From: Gordonia westfalica
GTDB lineage: Bacteria > Actinomycetota > Actinomycetes > Mycobacteriales > Mycobacteriaceae
Assembly (NCBI RefSeq): GCF_900105725.1
Contig: NZ_FNLM01000034.1
Location: 930,001 to 994,000, forward strand
DNA length: 64,000 bases
Reading direction: 5' to 3'
Made by a program: the position numbers and the translations under genes. How positions within the stretch are numbered: position 1 is the first letter of the stretch; each line of letters opens with the position of its first letter. This document shows, piece after piece, positions 10,908 to 19,870 of this stretch. Under the pieces are notes generated by a model. The model worked only from the letters and a program-made list of their open reading frames with translations, was not told the DNA's origin and did no database searches.

Positions 10908-12472
10908 CGCGTCACCCCCACCACTGCCGGCACCGCGCGTATCCGCACCGAAACGACCGAACCGTAGGTGTTCTCCGCGGTCAACGTCCCGTGATGCCGC
11001 TCCACCACCTGGGCGACGAGGGCGAGGCCCAACCCCCGGCCGGCCTCGTCACCGCCGGTCTTGGTGGAGTACCCCCGAGCCGTCGCCCTGCTGAACAGGT
11101 CCGCATCCATGCCGGGACCGCTGTCGGCGACGACGATGTCGAGCGCGGCGTGGTCCCCGACGACGCCGACCTCGACCCACGGGTCGTCCGGATCGCACGC
11201 GTCGAGGGCGTTGTCGACGAGATTGCCCACGACGGTGATCATCTCGGCCGGTGACAGGATCTGGGTGGCCTCGTCACTCACCTGTGAATCCTCGGTGAGC
11301 GAGAACGCGATTCCCCGTTCGGCCGCCTGCGCGCTCTTGCCGAGGAGCAGTGCCACCAAGGCGGGTTCGGCCACGGCCTGGGTCATCCGGTCGATGAGGT
11401 GTTGCGACAGTTCGAGTTCGGTGGTCGCCAGCCGGACCGCCTCCTCGGGCCTCCCCATCTCGACCAGCGCGACGAGCGTGTGGAGCCGGTTCGCGGACTC
11501 GTGCGCCTGGGAGCGGAGCGCCTCGGCGAATCGGGTCATCGAATCCAATTCGCCCATGGCCGCGGCCAATTCGGTCCGGTCGCGGATCGTGACGACCGAG
11601 GAGCGGCGCCGTCCGGACACCGGCAACCGGCTGACCAGCAGGACCCGGCCGCCCTCCGCATAGAGCTCGTCGACGACCGCATCGTCCTCACGGGTCAGGA
11701 AATCCGGGAGATCGTCGGCGGGCGTGTCGGTTCCGATGCCGAGCAGGCGCTGCGCCTCGGCATTCACCAGAGCCGGCCGCCCGTCCTCGACGACGACCAG
11801 CCCCTCGCGGACCGCGCGCAGTACCGCATCGTGATGGTCGTACATGAGCCGTAGGTCATCCGGCGCCAGGCCTCCGGTCTGCCGCAGCAGGCGCCGGCGA
11901 ATCCACCAGACGCCGGCCGCCGCGGTCATCAGGGCGGCAAGCGCGGTGACCGCGATCAGCGGCAGCTCCCCGCGCCACGTCGACGTGAGCGAACGCTGGG
12001 TGATCCCCGCCGCGACCATGCCGATGACCCGGCCGTCGGGACCCCGGACCGGCGCGATCGTGCGGATGGACCGGCCGAGGGTCCCGGTGTAGGTCTCGGT
12101 CATCGTCTCCCCGCGTAGGGCTGCGTCGATGCTGCCGATGTAGGGGGCGCCGATCAGCGCGGGATCGGTGTGGGTGTATCGCGTGCGATCCGGAGCGAGA
12201 ACCGTGATGAAGGCGACGCCGGTGTCCCGACGGATGCGGTCGGTCACCGGTTGCAGGGTGGCACTCGGGTCCGGAGAGGTGAGCGCTTCCACGGTGGACG
12301 GCGAGTCCGCGAGGCTGACGGCCACCGCGGTGACCTCGTCGCGTGCGGCCCGGTCCCCGTCGACACGCGCGTCGATCGCCGCGAGGACGCTGCCCGCCAC
12401 GACCACCACCGCCACCACGACAAGCGCGAGTGTCGCCACCTGGCCGGCAAGCGTCCGCGGATACCACCGCAT
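10904..12472 (-). CDS. Sensor histidine kinase, CitA/DcuS type
   Basis: Membrane kinase of 522 residues. An N-terminal transmembrane segment is followed by an extracytoplasmic sensor region of the citrate/C4-dicarboxylate PAS-like type (about residues 40-170), a second membrane segment, a cytoplasmic PAS domain, an SPOB-like phospho-acceptor region (SQAHESANRLHTL) and a HATPase domain (NLVDNALDAC, GRGLGLALV). ATG 12472 is preferred to an upstream alternative because GAGG lies 8 bases before it. It probably senses the substrate carried by the neighbouring symporter. Confidence 0.9.
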   Translation of the reverse strand: MRWYPRTLAGQVATLALVVVAVVVVAGSVLAAIDARVDGDRAARDEVTAVAVSLADSPSTVEALTSPDPSATLQPVTDRIRRDTGVAFITVLAPDRTRYTHTDPALIGAPYIGSIDAALRGETMTETYTGTLGRSIRTIAPVRGPDGRVIGMVAAGITQRSLTSTWRGELPLIAVTALAALMTAAAGVWWIRRRLLRQTGGLAPDDLRLMYDHHDAVLRAVREGLVVVEDGRPALVNAEAQRLLGIGTDTPADDLPDFLTREDDAVVDELYAEGGRVLLVSRLPVSGRRRSSVVTIRDRTELAAAMGELDSMTRFAEALRSQAHESANRLHTLVALVEMGRPEEAVRLATTELELSQHLIDRMTQAVAEPALVALLLGKSAQAAERGIAFSLTEDSQVSDEATQILSPAEMITVVGNLVDNALDACDPDDPWVEVGVVGDHAALDIVVADSGPGMDADLFSRATARGYSTKTGGDEAGRGLGLALVAQVVERHHGTLTAENTYGSVVSVRIRAVPAVVGVTR

Positions 12473-12566
12473 GCTCTCGGCCTCGATTCGTGTTTCGGGG
12501 CCGGTGTTTCGCCGAAGCCCCGTTTCCGGGTGTTCCCCGGAGTCGGTGAACGTAATGAACAGAACC

Positions 12567-12580
12567 GTGACCGTGGTCAC
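12567..12580. promoter_or_regulatory. CRP-like palindrome between the kinase and symporter genes
   Basis: GTGACC-GT-GGTCAC is a perfect 6-bp inverted repeat with the GTGA-N6-TCAC core of CRP/GlxR sites. It lies 58 bases before the dctA ATG and 94 bases before the kinase start, in the divergent promoter region 12473-12638. It could give carbon-source control, or it could be the response-regulator site. Confidence 0.4.
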
Positions 12581-12638
12581 CGCACCGATTCACAATCCTA
12601 ATCACCGATGTCCCGGGTATACGAGGAGAGAACTGACG

Positions 12639-14075
12639 ATGAACACAGATCGGAAGGCCGGTGACGAGACGGCCGGCGATGGAGCCGACCCGACGCCCGG
12701 CTCGACCGACTCGACCGGGGCGCCGCGGGCCAAACGGGACCGCACGCACTGGCTCTACATCGCGGTCATCATCGCGGTGGTCGCCGGCGTCGTCGTCGGT
12801 CTCGTCGCTCCAGAGTTCGGCAAGGAGCTCGGCGTACTGGGGACGATGTTCGTCAGCCTGATCAAGATGATGATCGCGCCGGTCATCTTCTGCACGATCG
12901 TGTTGGGCATCGGATCGGTCCGCAAGGCGGCCACGGTGGGCAAGGTCGGCGGCCTGGCGTTCGTCTACTTCCTCATCATGTCGACGGTCGCGCTCGCCAT
13001 CGGCCTGGTCGTCGGCAATCTGATCCAGCCCGGTGAGGGCCTGAACATCTCGTCGCTGTCGGACAAGGGTGAGGAACTCGCCAAGGAAGCCCACGAGGCG
13101 GGCGGCACCATGGACTTCATCCAGGGCATCATCCCGGAGTCCATGCTCTCGGCCCTGACCGACGGCAGCGTCCTGCAGGCACTGTTTGTCGCGCTCCTCG
13201 TCGGTTTCGCCATCCAGGCGATGGGACGCACCGGCGAACCGATCCTGACCGCGGTCTCCTACTTCCAGAAGCTGGTCTTCAAGGTCCTGACGATGGTGCT
13301 GTGGGTGGCGCCGATCGGCGCCTTCGGCGCCATCGCGAACGTCGTCGGCCAGACCGGGTGGGCGGCCGTGCAGCAGTTGCTGACCCTGATGCTCGCCTTC
13401 TACCTCACCTGTCTGGTCTTCGTCTTCGGCGTGCTGGGCGTGCTCCTCCGGACCATCGCCGGCGTCTCGATCTTCCGCCTGGTCCGCTACCTCGCCCGCG
13501 AGTACCTGCTGATCTTCGCGACATCGTCGTCGGAGTCGGCGCTGCCGCGACTGATCGCGAAGATGGAGCACCTCGGTGTGGAGAAGACCACCGTCGGTGT
13601 CGTGGTGCCCACCGGCTACTCCTTCAACCTGGACGGCACCGCGATCTACCTGACGATGGCGTCGATCTTCATCGCCGACGCGATGGGCGACCCGCTGTCG
13701 GTCGGTGAGCAGATCGGTCTCCTCGCATTCATGATCATCGCGTCCAAGGGTGCCGCGGGCGTCAGCGGTGCGGGTCTGGCGACCCTCGCCGCCGGACTCC
13801 AGGCGCACCGCCCGGAGATGCTCGAAGGCGTCGGCGTGATCGTCGGCATCGACCGGTTCATGTCCGAGGCGCGTGCGGTCACCAACTTCTCCGGCAACGC
13901 GGTGGCGACTCTCCTGGTCGGGTCGTGGACAAAGACCGTGGACAAGCACCAGGTCGACGAAGTGCTCGCCGGACGCGTCCCGTTCGACGAGTCGAACATG
14001 GTCGACGACGAGCTCGAGTCGGTCGGGGCAGGCGCTCACGAGAAGGTGCTCGAGGGGTCTGCCACCAGGTCCTGA
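12639..14075 (+). CDS. dctA: C4-dicarboxylate:cation symporter (DAACS family)
   Basis: Sodium- or proton-coupled importer of succinate, fumarate, malate or related acids in the cytoplasmic membrane. The family hallmarks are present: the Ser-rich hairpin SSSESALPRL near residue 295 and the NLDGT segment near residue 330 that forms the cation and substrate sites. The 478-residue length and about eight membrane helices are normal. ATG 12639 has GAGGAGAG upstream; an open frame extends further 5' but has no ribosome site. It is divergent from the CitA/DcuS-type two-component genes. Confidence 0.92.
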   Translation: MNTDRKAGDETAGDGADPTPGSTDSTGAPRAKRDRTHWLYIAVIIAVVAGVVVGLVAPEFGKELGVLGTMFVSLIKMMIAPVIFCTIVLGIGSVRKAATVGKVGGLAFVYFLIMSTVALAIGLVVGNLIQPGEGLNISSLSDKGEELAKEAHEAGGTMDFIQGIIPESMLSALTDGSVLQALFVALLVGFAIQAMGRTGEPILTAVSYFQKLVFKVLTMVLWVAPIGAFGAIANVVGQTGWAAVQQLLTLMLAFYLTCLVFVFGVLGVLLRTIAGVSIFRLVRYLAREYLLIFATSSSESALPRLIAKMEHLGVEKTTVGVVVPTGYSFNLDGTAIYLTMASIFIADAMGDPLSVGEQIGLLAFMIIASKGAAGVSGAGLATLAAGLQAHRPEMLEGVGVIVGIDRFMSEARAVTNFSGNAVATLLVGSWTKTVDKHQVDEVLAGRVPFDESNMVDDELESVGAGAHEKVLEGSATRS

Positions 14076-14114
14076 GCTCTCGGCGAGTCGGTTCCGGCCC
14101 GCGCCACGAAATTC

Positions 14115-14489
14115 GTGAGTTCCTACACCGAGCTGGCGGTGGAGGTCCGCGCCTCCGGGCTGCTCGACCGCCGCCGCGGGTTCTACGTCACCCGCATGGC
14201 GCTGACCGTCCTCGCCTTCATCGGCTGCTGGACAGCGGTGATCGCGCTCGGCGACAACCTGGTGGCAGGGCTCAACTACCAGATCGAACATCATCTGTTC
14301 CCCAGCATGCCGCGACCCAACCTGATCAAGGTGCGGCCGCTCGTCCGTGCCCACTGCGAGCGTCACGGCGTGCAGTACACCGAGACCTCGCTGGTCGCGT
14401 CCTACGGCATCGTCATCCGGTACCTCAACCAGGTCGGTCTCGGGGATCGCGACCCGTTCACCTGTCCGCTGGTCCGCATGTACCGCTGA
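14115..14489 (+). pseudogene. Fatty-acid desaturase remnant with an internal deletion
   Basis: The first 45 residues resemble the start of a membrane fatty-acid desaturase (YTEL...GLLDRRRGFYVTRM, then the first membrane helix). The sequence then jumps directly to the family's last histidine box, NYQIEHHLFPSMPR, and a normal C-terminus ending in MYR. The middle, with the first two His boxes and most helices, is missing, leaving 124 residues against about 350-400. The frame stays open across the junction. It cannot be an active desaturase. A small palindrome (CACGAA-A-TTCGTG, 14105-14117) overlaps the GTG start. Confidence 0.75.
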
Positions 14490-14516
14490 TCTGCATCAGC
14501 ACCCGGAAATCGAGAA

Positions 14517-14550
14517 AGAGGCCGCCCCACCGGAAGGTGGGGCGGCCTCT
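14517..14550. terminator. Strong bidirectional terminator
   Basis: A perfect 15-bp stem (AGAGGCCGCCCCACC and its complement) with a GGAA loop. It is flanked by A residues on the left and T residues on the right. It separates the desaturase remnant from the convergent DUF5130 gene. Confidence 0.85.
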
Positions 14551-14571
14551 TTGCGGTTCTCGTATCGGCGA

Positions 14572-15066
14572 TCAGCCGGCTGCGGCGGCGGTGGCCATCA
14601 CGCGCAGCGATGCGATCAGACCGTCGATCAGGTTGCCCTGACGGAAGCCGGTGACGGCTGCGGTGACACCGAGGGCGGCCACGCGATCGTTGACGCGGCT
14701 CGACACCTCGCTACCGGAGACGATGACGACGTCACGGGTGTTCGGCGACACCGCGATGAGCGTGCCGTGGGCCGGCTCGGGCGCCTTCGCCAGGATGGCG
14801 CGCGCGCTGGCGTCGAGGTCGCCGTCGAGGTCACCGACGTAGACCGAGAAGCGCACGAGAGCCTTCTCGCTGGCCGCCTTGAGGGTGTCGTCGAGTGCGA
14901 TCAGGTCCTTCTGGCTGAAGGGCGGCGTCGACGGCGCGTCACCCGGGTAGCGGGCCGCCGAGATGCGTCCGCTGTTGGTGATCACGGCGCCCATCGGCAG
15001 TTCGGCGGCCGAGCGGGCCGCAACCTCTGCACTCACGTTCGCGTGCGAAACCTCACCACTTGCCAC
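14572..15066 (-). CDS. DUF5130 (TPM-like) protein
   Basis: A 164-residue protein matching the conserved mycobacterial gene next to ctaJ (Rv2468c position). It has a mixed alpha/beta TPM-like pattern, with segments such as FSVYVGDLDGD and GTLIAVSPNTRDVVIVSG, and ends in a run of Ala. GTG 15066 is chosen because GGGAG lies 8 bases upstream; ATG 15081 is also possible. The start lies within the end of ctaJ, so the two are coupled. The function is unknown, but conserved linkage to a cytochrome oxidase subunit suggests a respiratory or membrane role. Confidence 0.75.
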   Translation of the reverse strand: MASGEVSHANVSAEVAARSAAELPMGAVITNSGRISAARYPGDAPSTPPFSQKDLIALDDTLKAASEKALVRFSVYVGDLDGDLDASARAILAKAPEPAHGTLIAVSPNTRDVVIVSGSEVSSRVNDRVAALGVTAAVTGFRQGNLIDGLIASLRVMATAAAAG

Positions 15067-15301
15067 TTGCCGAGCTCCCATCAACGTCGCCGGGTTCCGC
15101 GTGCCGCGGAAGTGCCATCGGTTCGATGTCGGTGGCACTGAAGAGAAGCGGTGCATGCTCCCATTGCTGATCGAGGGTGTACTCCTTGACCTTCGGGTAC
15201 TTGACCCCGCCGGAGAACACCATCGCGACAACGCAGAGCACGACGAAGAGCACCGTCACGATCGTGACTGGCACTCCGATGGGGACGATCAGGCTGTCCA
15301 T
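15053..15301 (-). CDS. ctaJ: Cytochrome aa3 oxidase accessory subunit CtaJ
   Basis: An 82-residue protein with one N-terminal membrane helix (about residues 8-30) and a short conserved tail (YPKVKEYTLDQQWEHAPLLF). In M. smegmatis the gene at this position encodes CtaJ, a small subunit found in the respiratory III2-IV2 supercomplex. ATG 15301 has AAGG upstream. Its last codons overlap the DUF5130 start. Confidence 0.75.
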   Translation of the reverse strand: MDSLIVPIGVPVTIVTVLFVVLCVVAMVFSGGVKYPKVKEYTLDQQWEHAPLLFSATDIEPMALPRHAEPGDVDGSSASGKW

Positions 15302-15466
15302 GTCACCCTTTCGATGGTCGCGCCGGACCCGGCCGGTTGTCGGCACAGGTCATCGGTGATCAATCTAGCCCACATCACACCGCCCGGTGCATCGACCCCT
15401 ACAGCGCGTCGTAGACACCCGTGGGGGCGCATTCCGGAGGTCATCTCGAGTGGCATCTCCGGCACC

Positions 15467-16066
15467 TCACGCGGCCCCCGCGTCGATGTACTGCATCCAC
15501 GCCGGATCGATGTCCTTGACCGCGGCGATGAGGCCCCAGTGCCGGCCCTTCGGGGCGATCGGCCGGGTCCGCAACGACCATCCCAACTCGCTGAGCAGAC
15601 GGTCGGCCTTGCGGTGATTGCACGACGCGCAGCAGGCGACGCAGTTCTCCCACGTGTGTGCGCCACCCCGACTGCGCGGCACGACGTGGTCGATGGTGGT
15701 GGCGGCTTTCCCGCAGTACCCGCAGCGGAACCGGTCACGGTGCATCAGTGCGGAACGGGTCATCGGCACCACCGCGCGGTACGGGACGCGGACGTAGCTC
15801 CGCAGCCGGATCACCGTCGGCACCGGCACCGCGGTCGCCGCCGAGTGGAACGCTCCCCCGGACTCGTCGGCGTGGACCATGTCGGCGCGTCCACGCAGGA
15901 TCAGGACGACGGCGCGGCGGATGGTGACCGCGCTCAGCGGCTCGTAGGTCGCGTTGAGCAGCAGCACCCGGCGGCGCGTCCACGATCGTGACCCGACCGT
16001 CTGCGAGGCCGCACCGCCGTGCAGCCTCGTGACCTCGGTCTTCTGGTGATGTGACCGGTGCGTCAT
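15467..16066 (-). CDS. HNH endonuclease (Rv2469c-like)
   Basis: A 199-residue protein with a C-terminal HNH nuclease domain: two CxxC zinc pairs (CGYC and CASC) frame the TIDHVVPRSRGG catalytic segment and the NCVACCASCNHRK motif. The N-terminal half (VLLLNATYEPLSAVTIRRA) is typical of this chromosomally conserved bacterial group, which is not part of a restriction system. ATG 16066 has GGGAGG upstream. It is divergent from glbO, as in M. tuberculosis. Its cellular role is not established. Confidence 0.85.
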   Translation of the reverse strand: MTHRSHHQKTEVTRLHGGAASQTVGSRSWTRRRVLLLNATYEPLSAVTIRRAVVLILRGRADMVHADESGGAFHSAATAVPVPTVIRLRSYVRVPYRAVVPMTRSALMHRDRFRCGYCGKAATTIDHVVPRSRGGAHTWENCVACCASCNHRKADRLLSELGWSLRTRPIAPKGRHWGLIAAVKDIDPAWMQYIDAGAA

Positions 16067-16238
16067 TCGACCTCCCGCCAGGCCTGCGTGAACAGGTTGA
16101 CCTGCACAGTTCACCACGGACGCCGACGTCGCGGGAGGAAAACTCCTCCGCAAGTCGGTTGCCCGGGCCCCGGCAGGCGGCACGTCACGTCGAGACCGAC
16201 GGCACGTCACATTGAGACACCGCGCGGTCATGAGGACA

Positions 16239-16667
16239 ATGGCGGCTGTGACTGGCGAATCCGGCAACTCCCCCACCCCGGCCCCGCGGAGCTTCTACGA
16301 GGAGATCGGTGGCGCCGAGACGTTCCATCGGCTCACCGAGGTCTTCTACACCGAAGTGGCCAAGGACGAGGTGCTGCGCCCGCTGTACCCGGAAGAGGAT
16401 CTCGGGCCGGCCGAACGACGCCTCCGGATGTTCCTCGAGCAGTACTGGGGTGGCCCGCGGACCTACTCCGACGAGCGCGGCCATCCGAGGCTGCGCATGC
16501 GCCACAACCCCTATCGGGTCGGCCCGATCGAGCGCGACGCCTGGCTGCGCTGCATGCACACCGCGATCGCCGCCATCGACGACGAGACCCTCGACCCGCC
16601 GCATCGGCAGGCGCTCGTCGACTACATGGAGATGGCCGCCCAGTCGATGATGAACTCGCCGGTCTGA
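16239..16667 (+). CDS. glbO: Truncated haemoglobin O (group II)
   Basis: A 2-over-2 globin that binds oxygen with high affinity and is thought to support oxygen handling or peroxidase-like chemistry near the membrane. The stretch [13 protein letters not shown] holds the group II Trp, and MRHNPYRV the proximal His. The core is nearly identical to M. tuberculosis GlbO (Rv2470). It has an N-terminal extension of 10-25 residues. I give ATG 16239; GTG 16248 has better spacing to GAGGA at 16232, and ATG 16230 is also in frame. Confidence 0.93.
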   Translation: MAAVTGESGNSPTPAPRSFYEEIGGAETFHRLTEVFYTEVAKDEVLRPLYPEEDLGPAERRLRMFLEQYWGGPRTYSDERGHPRLRMRHNPYRVGPIERDAWLRCMHTAIAAIDDETLDPPHRQALVDYMEMAAQSMMNSPV

Positions 16668-16756
16668 TAGCGGGCTAAACCTTTCGCCTTTCGCCACCCG
16701 CACCATCGACACGCCGATTGACCTGGATTTCTCGCCTAAAACACAGGTAAGGCAGA

Positions 16757-18613
16757 ATGACCACGGTGAGCGACGAGACACCAGATGTTGTCCCCGCCGA
16801 GCCATCTGACGGGGGTCAGGCCGACGGTGCACACTCCGACGATGCGCCGGCCGTCGGCGATCCCGAGGTGATCGATCCCGCGACAACCGATCCCGAGGCC
16901 CTCGACGACGAGGCCATCGAAGCCGAGGCCGCCGCCGAACTCGATCCGGACGCCGAGTCCGCGGAAATCGTGGACGCACCGGAGGAACCGGTGACCGTCG
17001 TTGTACCGCAGCTGGATCCGACCGACACCACCTGGTGGAAGTCCGCGGTCTTCTACCAGATCTATCCGCGGTCGTTCTGCGACGCGAACGGTGACGGCGT
17101 CGGCGACCTCGCCGGCGTCATCGGCAAACTGGGGTATCTCGAACTGCTCGGCATCGACGCGATCTGGTTGAGCCCCATCATGACCTCGCCGATGGCCGAT
17201 CACGGATACGACGTGTCCGATCCGCGCGACATCGATCCGCTGTTCGGCGATCTGGCGACCTTCGACGCCCTCATCGCCGAGGCCCACGAGCGCGAGATCC
17301 GCGTCACCATGGACCTCGTCCCCAACCACACGAGCGATCGGCACGAGTGGTTCCAGGCCGCGCTGGCCGCCGGTCCGGGCAGTCCGGAACGCGACCGCTA
17401 CATCTTCCGTGACGGTCGCGGAGAGAACGGCGACGAGCCACCGAACAACTGGCACAGCATCTTCGGCGGTCCGTCGTGGACCCGTGTCACCGAGGCCGAC
17501 GGCAGTCCCGGTCAGTGGTACCTGCACATCTTCGCCGCCGAACAGCCCGACCTGAACTGGGAGAACCCCGAGGTCTTCGACGATCTCGAGAAGACGCTGC
17601 GGTTCTGGCTGGATCGCGGGGTCGACGGTTTCCGGATCGACGTCGCGCACGGGATGGCCAAGCCCGCGGATCTGCCGGACATGGATCTGACCAACACCGC
17701 GCTGCTCAGCAACGACGACGACGATCCGCGGTTCAACAACTATGCGGTGCACGACATCCACCGCAAGATCCGCAAGGTCCTCGACGAATACCCCGGTGCG
17801 GCGAACGTCGGCGAGATCTGGGTGAACGACAACGAACGGTTCGCCGAGTACCTACGCCCCGACGAACTGCACCTCGGTTTCAACTTCCGTCTCGCCAAGG
17901 CCCCTTCGAGCCCGAGGCGATCCGGGAGGCCATCGAGAACTCCCTCGACGCGGTGCTGTCGGTGTCGGGGACGCCCACGTGGACCTTGTCCAACCACGAC
18001 GTCGAACGAGAGGTCACGCGCTACGCCCCGTCGACCCGGAGACCGGCGAACCCGATCTCGCACGCGGGACGCGTCGTGCGCGGGCGATGCTCGTCGTCGA
18101 GATGGCCCTGCCCGGATCGATATTCCTCTACAACGGTTCCGAACTCGGGCTGCCCAACGTCGACGATCTGCCCGAGGAAGTCCTCCAGGATCCGGTGTGG
18201 GAGAGGTCGGGTCACACCGAACGCGGCCGCGACGGATGCCGGGTCCCGTTGCCGTGGCAGGGCACCGAGCCCCGTTCGGCTTCAGCACATCGGCCGACAC
18301 CTGGCTGCCGATGCCGGAGTCGTGGCGATCGCTGACCGCGGAGGCGCAACTCGAGGACGTGGGCTCGATGCTGTCGCTGTACCGGGCGGCCATCGAATTG
18401 CGTTACAACCGGCCGGAATTCGCCGGCGACTCGATCGACTGGTACGAATCGCCGGAGGGATGCCTGGCATTCCGGCGGTCCGAGGGGTTCCTGATCTGCG
18501 CCCTGAATGCGGGCGACGTCCCGGTTCCGCTACCGCCGGGCGAGCTGCTGCTGATCAGTTCGCCGCTGGTCGACGGCATGCTGGCGCCCGACGCCGCCGC
18601 CTGGCTGGTCTAG
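16757..18613 (+). pseudogene. aglA: Alpha-glucosidase (GH13) with three apparent frameshifts
   Basis: Orthologue of Rv2471, a GH13 enzyme that hydrolyses alpha-glucosidic bonds. An acidic N-terminal extension of about 90 residues precedes the barrel, which starts at WWKSAVFYQIYPRSF. The nucleophile Asp is near residue 295 (GFRIDVAH) and the acid Glu near 353 (GEIW). The reading then shifts by -1 at 17901-17904, again near 18024-18030 and again at 18270-18273. Each time the conserved sequence continues exactly in the next frame (FEPEAIREAIENS; MALPGSIFLYNGSELG; GFSTSADTWLPMPESW), and the third shift restores the original frame. Each break is a run of C one base too short. This may be sequencing error or recent decay. 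Confidence 0.85.
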
Positions 18614-18622
18614 CGAACCGGC

Positions 18623-19309
18623 CTAGAGGACCGTCACCGACAGGTCCCGATGACGACGCTGGTACACCGAGCCGTACCGGGCGTCAATCCGGATCCAGGC
18701 CGCCGACAAGCGGATTCGGACCGGCTCGGCGACGTCGATGTCGTCGACGGGTGAGGTCTCGGTGACCGCACGCCCGTCGCGGTCGCGGATGAACCCCATC
18801 CCGGTCAGGGCGAAGAGCGACCGCATGGTGATCGCCGCACGCAGCGCGCCGTCCTCGGTCGAGACCTCCAGCACGTCCTGGTCGAGCAACCCCGTGGCGG
18901 GTCCATGGGCACTCCCCTCGTCGCGCGCCACGCGGGCACCGTCACGAGCCAGGCCGACCACGCTGCGCGCGGGCACGTCGTCGACGTGCCGGTAGCCGAC
19001 CGTCGCGGGAAGCGCTCCACGCCAAGCGGAGTCGAGGGAGAACCCGGGATCGATCTGCGCGCCTGCGGGGGCGGCGGCGAGCGCCGAGTGCAGCGACGCG
19101 GCGTCGCAGACCAGGTCGGCCGGCGCCACCCGTCCCGAGACCGCACGGGTCGCGAGCACCTCGAAGCCGGTGTGCGTCCAGAGCGCGATGAGGCCGTCGG
19201 AGCGTGCGACGACACGGACCACGGCGGCGTCGTCGAGTCGGCCGGCATGCGCGAGGAACGCCGACGCGTTGGACCGATCCGACTCCGCGATCTGGATGAA
19301 CCGTTCCAT
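18623..19309 (-). CDS. Conserved actinobacterial protein (Rv2474c-like)
   Basis: A 228-residue protein of unknown function, found beside the thioesterase gene in M. tuberculosis too. The N-terminus (MERFIQIAESDRSNASAFLAHAGRLD) is helical, and the rest is a mix of strands and helices without a recognisable catalytic motif. Its ATG (19307-19309) overlaps the thioesterase stop by one base, so the two are translated together. There is no signal peptide. It is convergent with aglA, with only 9 bases between the stop codons. Confidence 0.7.
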   Translation of the reverse strand: MERFIQIAESDRSNASAFLAHAGRLDDAAVVRVVARSDGLIALWTHTGFEVLATRAVSGRVAPADLVCDAASLHSALAAAPAGAQIDPGFSLDSAWRGALPATVGYRHVDDVPARSVVGLARDGARVARDEGSAHGPATGLLDQDVLEVSTEDGALRAAITMRSLFALTGMGFIRDRDGRAVTETSPVDDIDVAEPVRIRLSAAWIRIDARYGSVYQRRHRDLSVTVL

Positions 19310-19779
19310 CAGCGTGGGTTCGCGGACGTGTCGTCGGAGCGGCGGAAGGAGTTCAGGTAGTCCTTCTGCTCCGGGCTGAGGCGGGCGATGCGCTGTCCCG
19401 CGACGTCGAAGGCGACGAGTTGGGTGCTGGCGACGACGGCCGGTTTCGATGCGGGATCGGCACCGGCCGCACGGACCTCGTAGCCGACGGTGAAGTCGAC
19501 GGCACGCAGTCGCTCGACGTACATGGTGACCTCGATCGGCCCCTCCGAGTGCCGCAGCTGCGCCTGGTACTTCACGTGCAGGTCGGCCACGAGGCAGCCG
19601 TCGCGCAGCGGCGCGGTGGGCCGGCCGTCGAGGAACAGCCACGGGATGCGCGCCTCCTCGAGGAGCGTGACCATCCTGGCGTGGTTGATGTGCTGGTACA
19701 CGTCCATGTCCGACCATCGCACCGGGACCTTCACCACGTAGCCGGCGGCCGTCGCGATCCCCGCGTCCTCGTTGAGCAC
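19309..19779 (-). CDS. Acyl-CoA thioesterase (hotdog fold, Rv2475c-like)
   Basis: A 156-residue 4-hydroxybenzoyl-CoA-type thioesterase. The hallmark RWSDMDVYQHINHARM carries the catalytic Asp and the HINH motif. It should hydrolyse acyl-CoA esters in the cytoplasm; the chain length is unknown. GTG 19779 is the start. It overlaps the next gene and lies in the conserved segment before gdh, though the molybdopterin oxidoreductase has been inserted between this gene and gdh relative to M. tuberculosis. Confidence 0.85.
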   Translation of the reverse strand: MLNEDAGIATAAGYVVKVPVRWSDMDVYQHINHARMVTLLEEARIPWLFLDGRPTAPLRDGCLVADLHVKYQAQLRHSEGPIEVTMYVERLRAVDFTVGYEVRAAGADPASKPAVVASTQLVAFDVAGQRIARLSPEQKDYLNSFRRSDDTSANPR

Positions 19780-19870
19780 GTGCTCACATCCCCTGTTCGA
19801 TCGGAATCTCCTGAACGACGCAGCCGGGCGTCGCGGACTCCAACCCTACGCACGGGACACCGCGGCGGGC

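Noticed and set aside
11856..14366. A long minus-strand open frame opposite dctA
   Set aside because: The composition is His/Asp/Arg/Gly-rich with no motif, and the plus strand carries a clear symporter with its own ribosome site.
16675..16756. A second IdeR-like box before aglA
   Set aside because: The bases around 16735-16752 match the iron-box consensus poorly and have no symmetric core.
17901..18273. Programmed frameshifting in aglA
   Set aside because: Three separate -1 events at plain C/G runs, with no slippery heptamer or downstream structure, are better explained by sequence error or decay.
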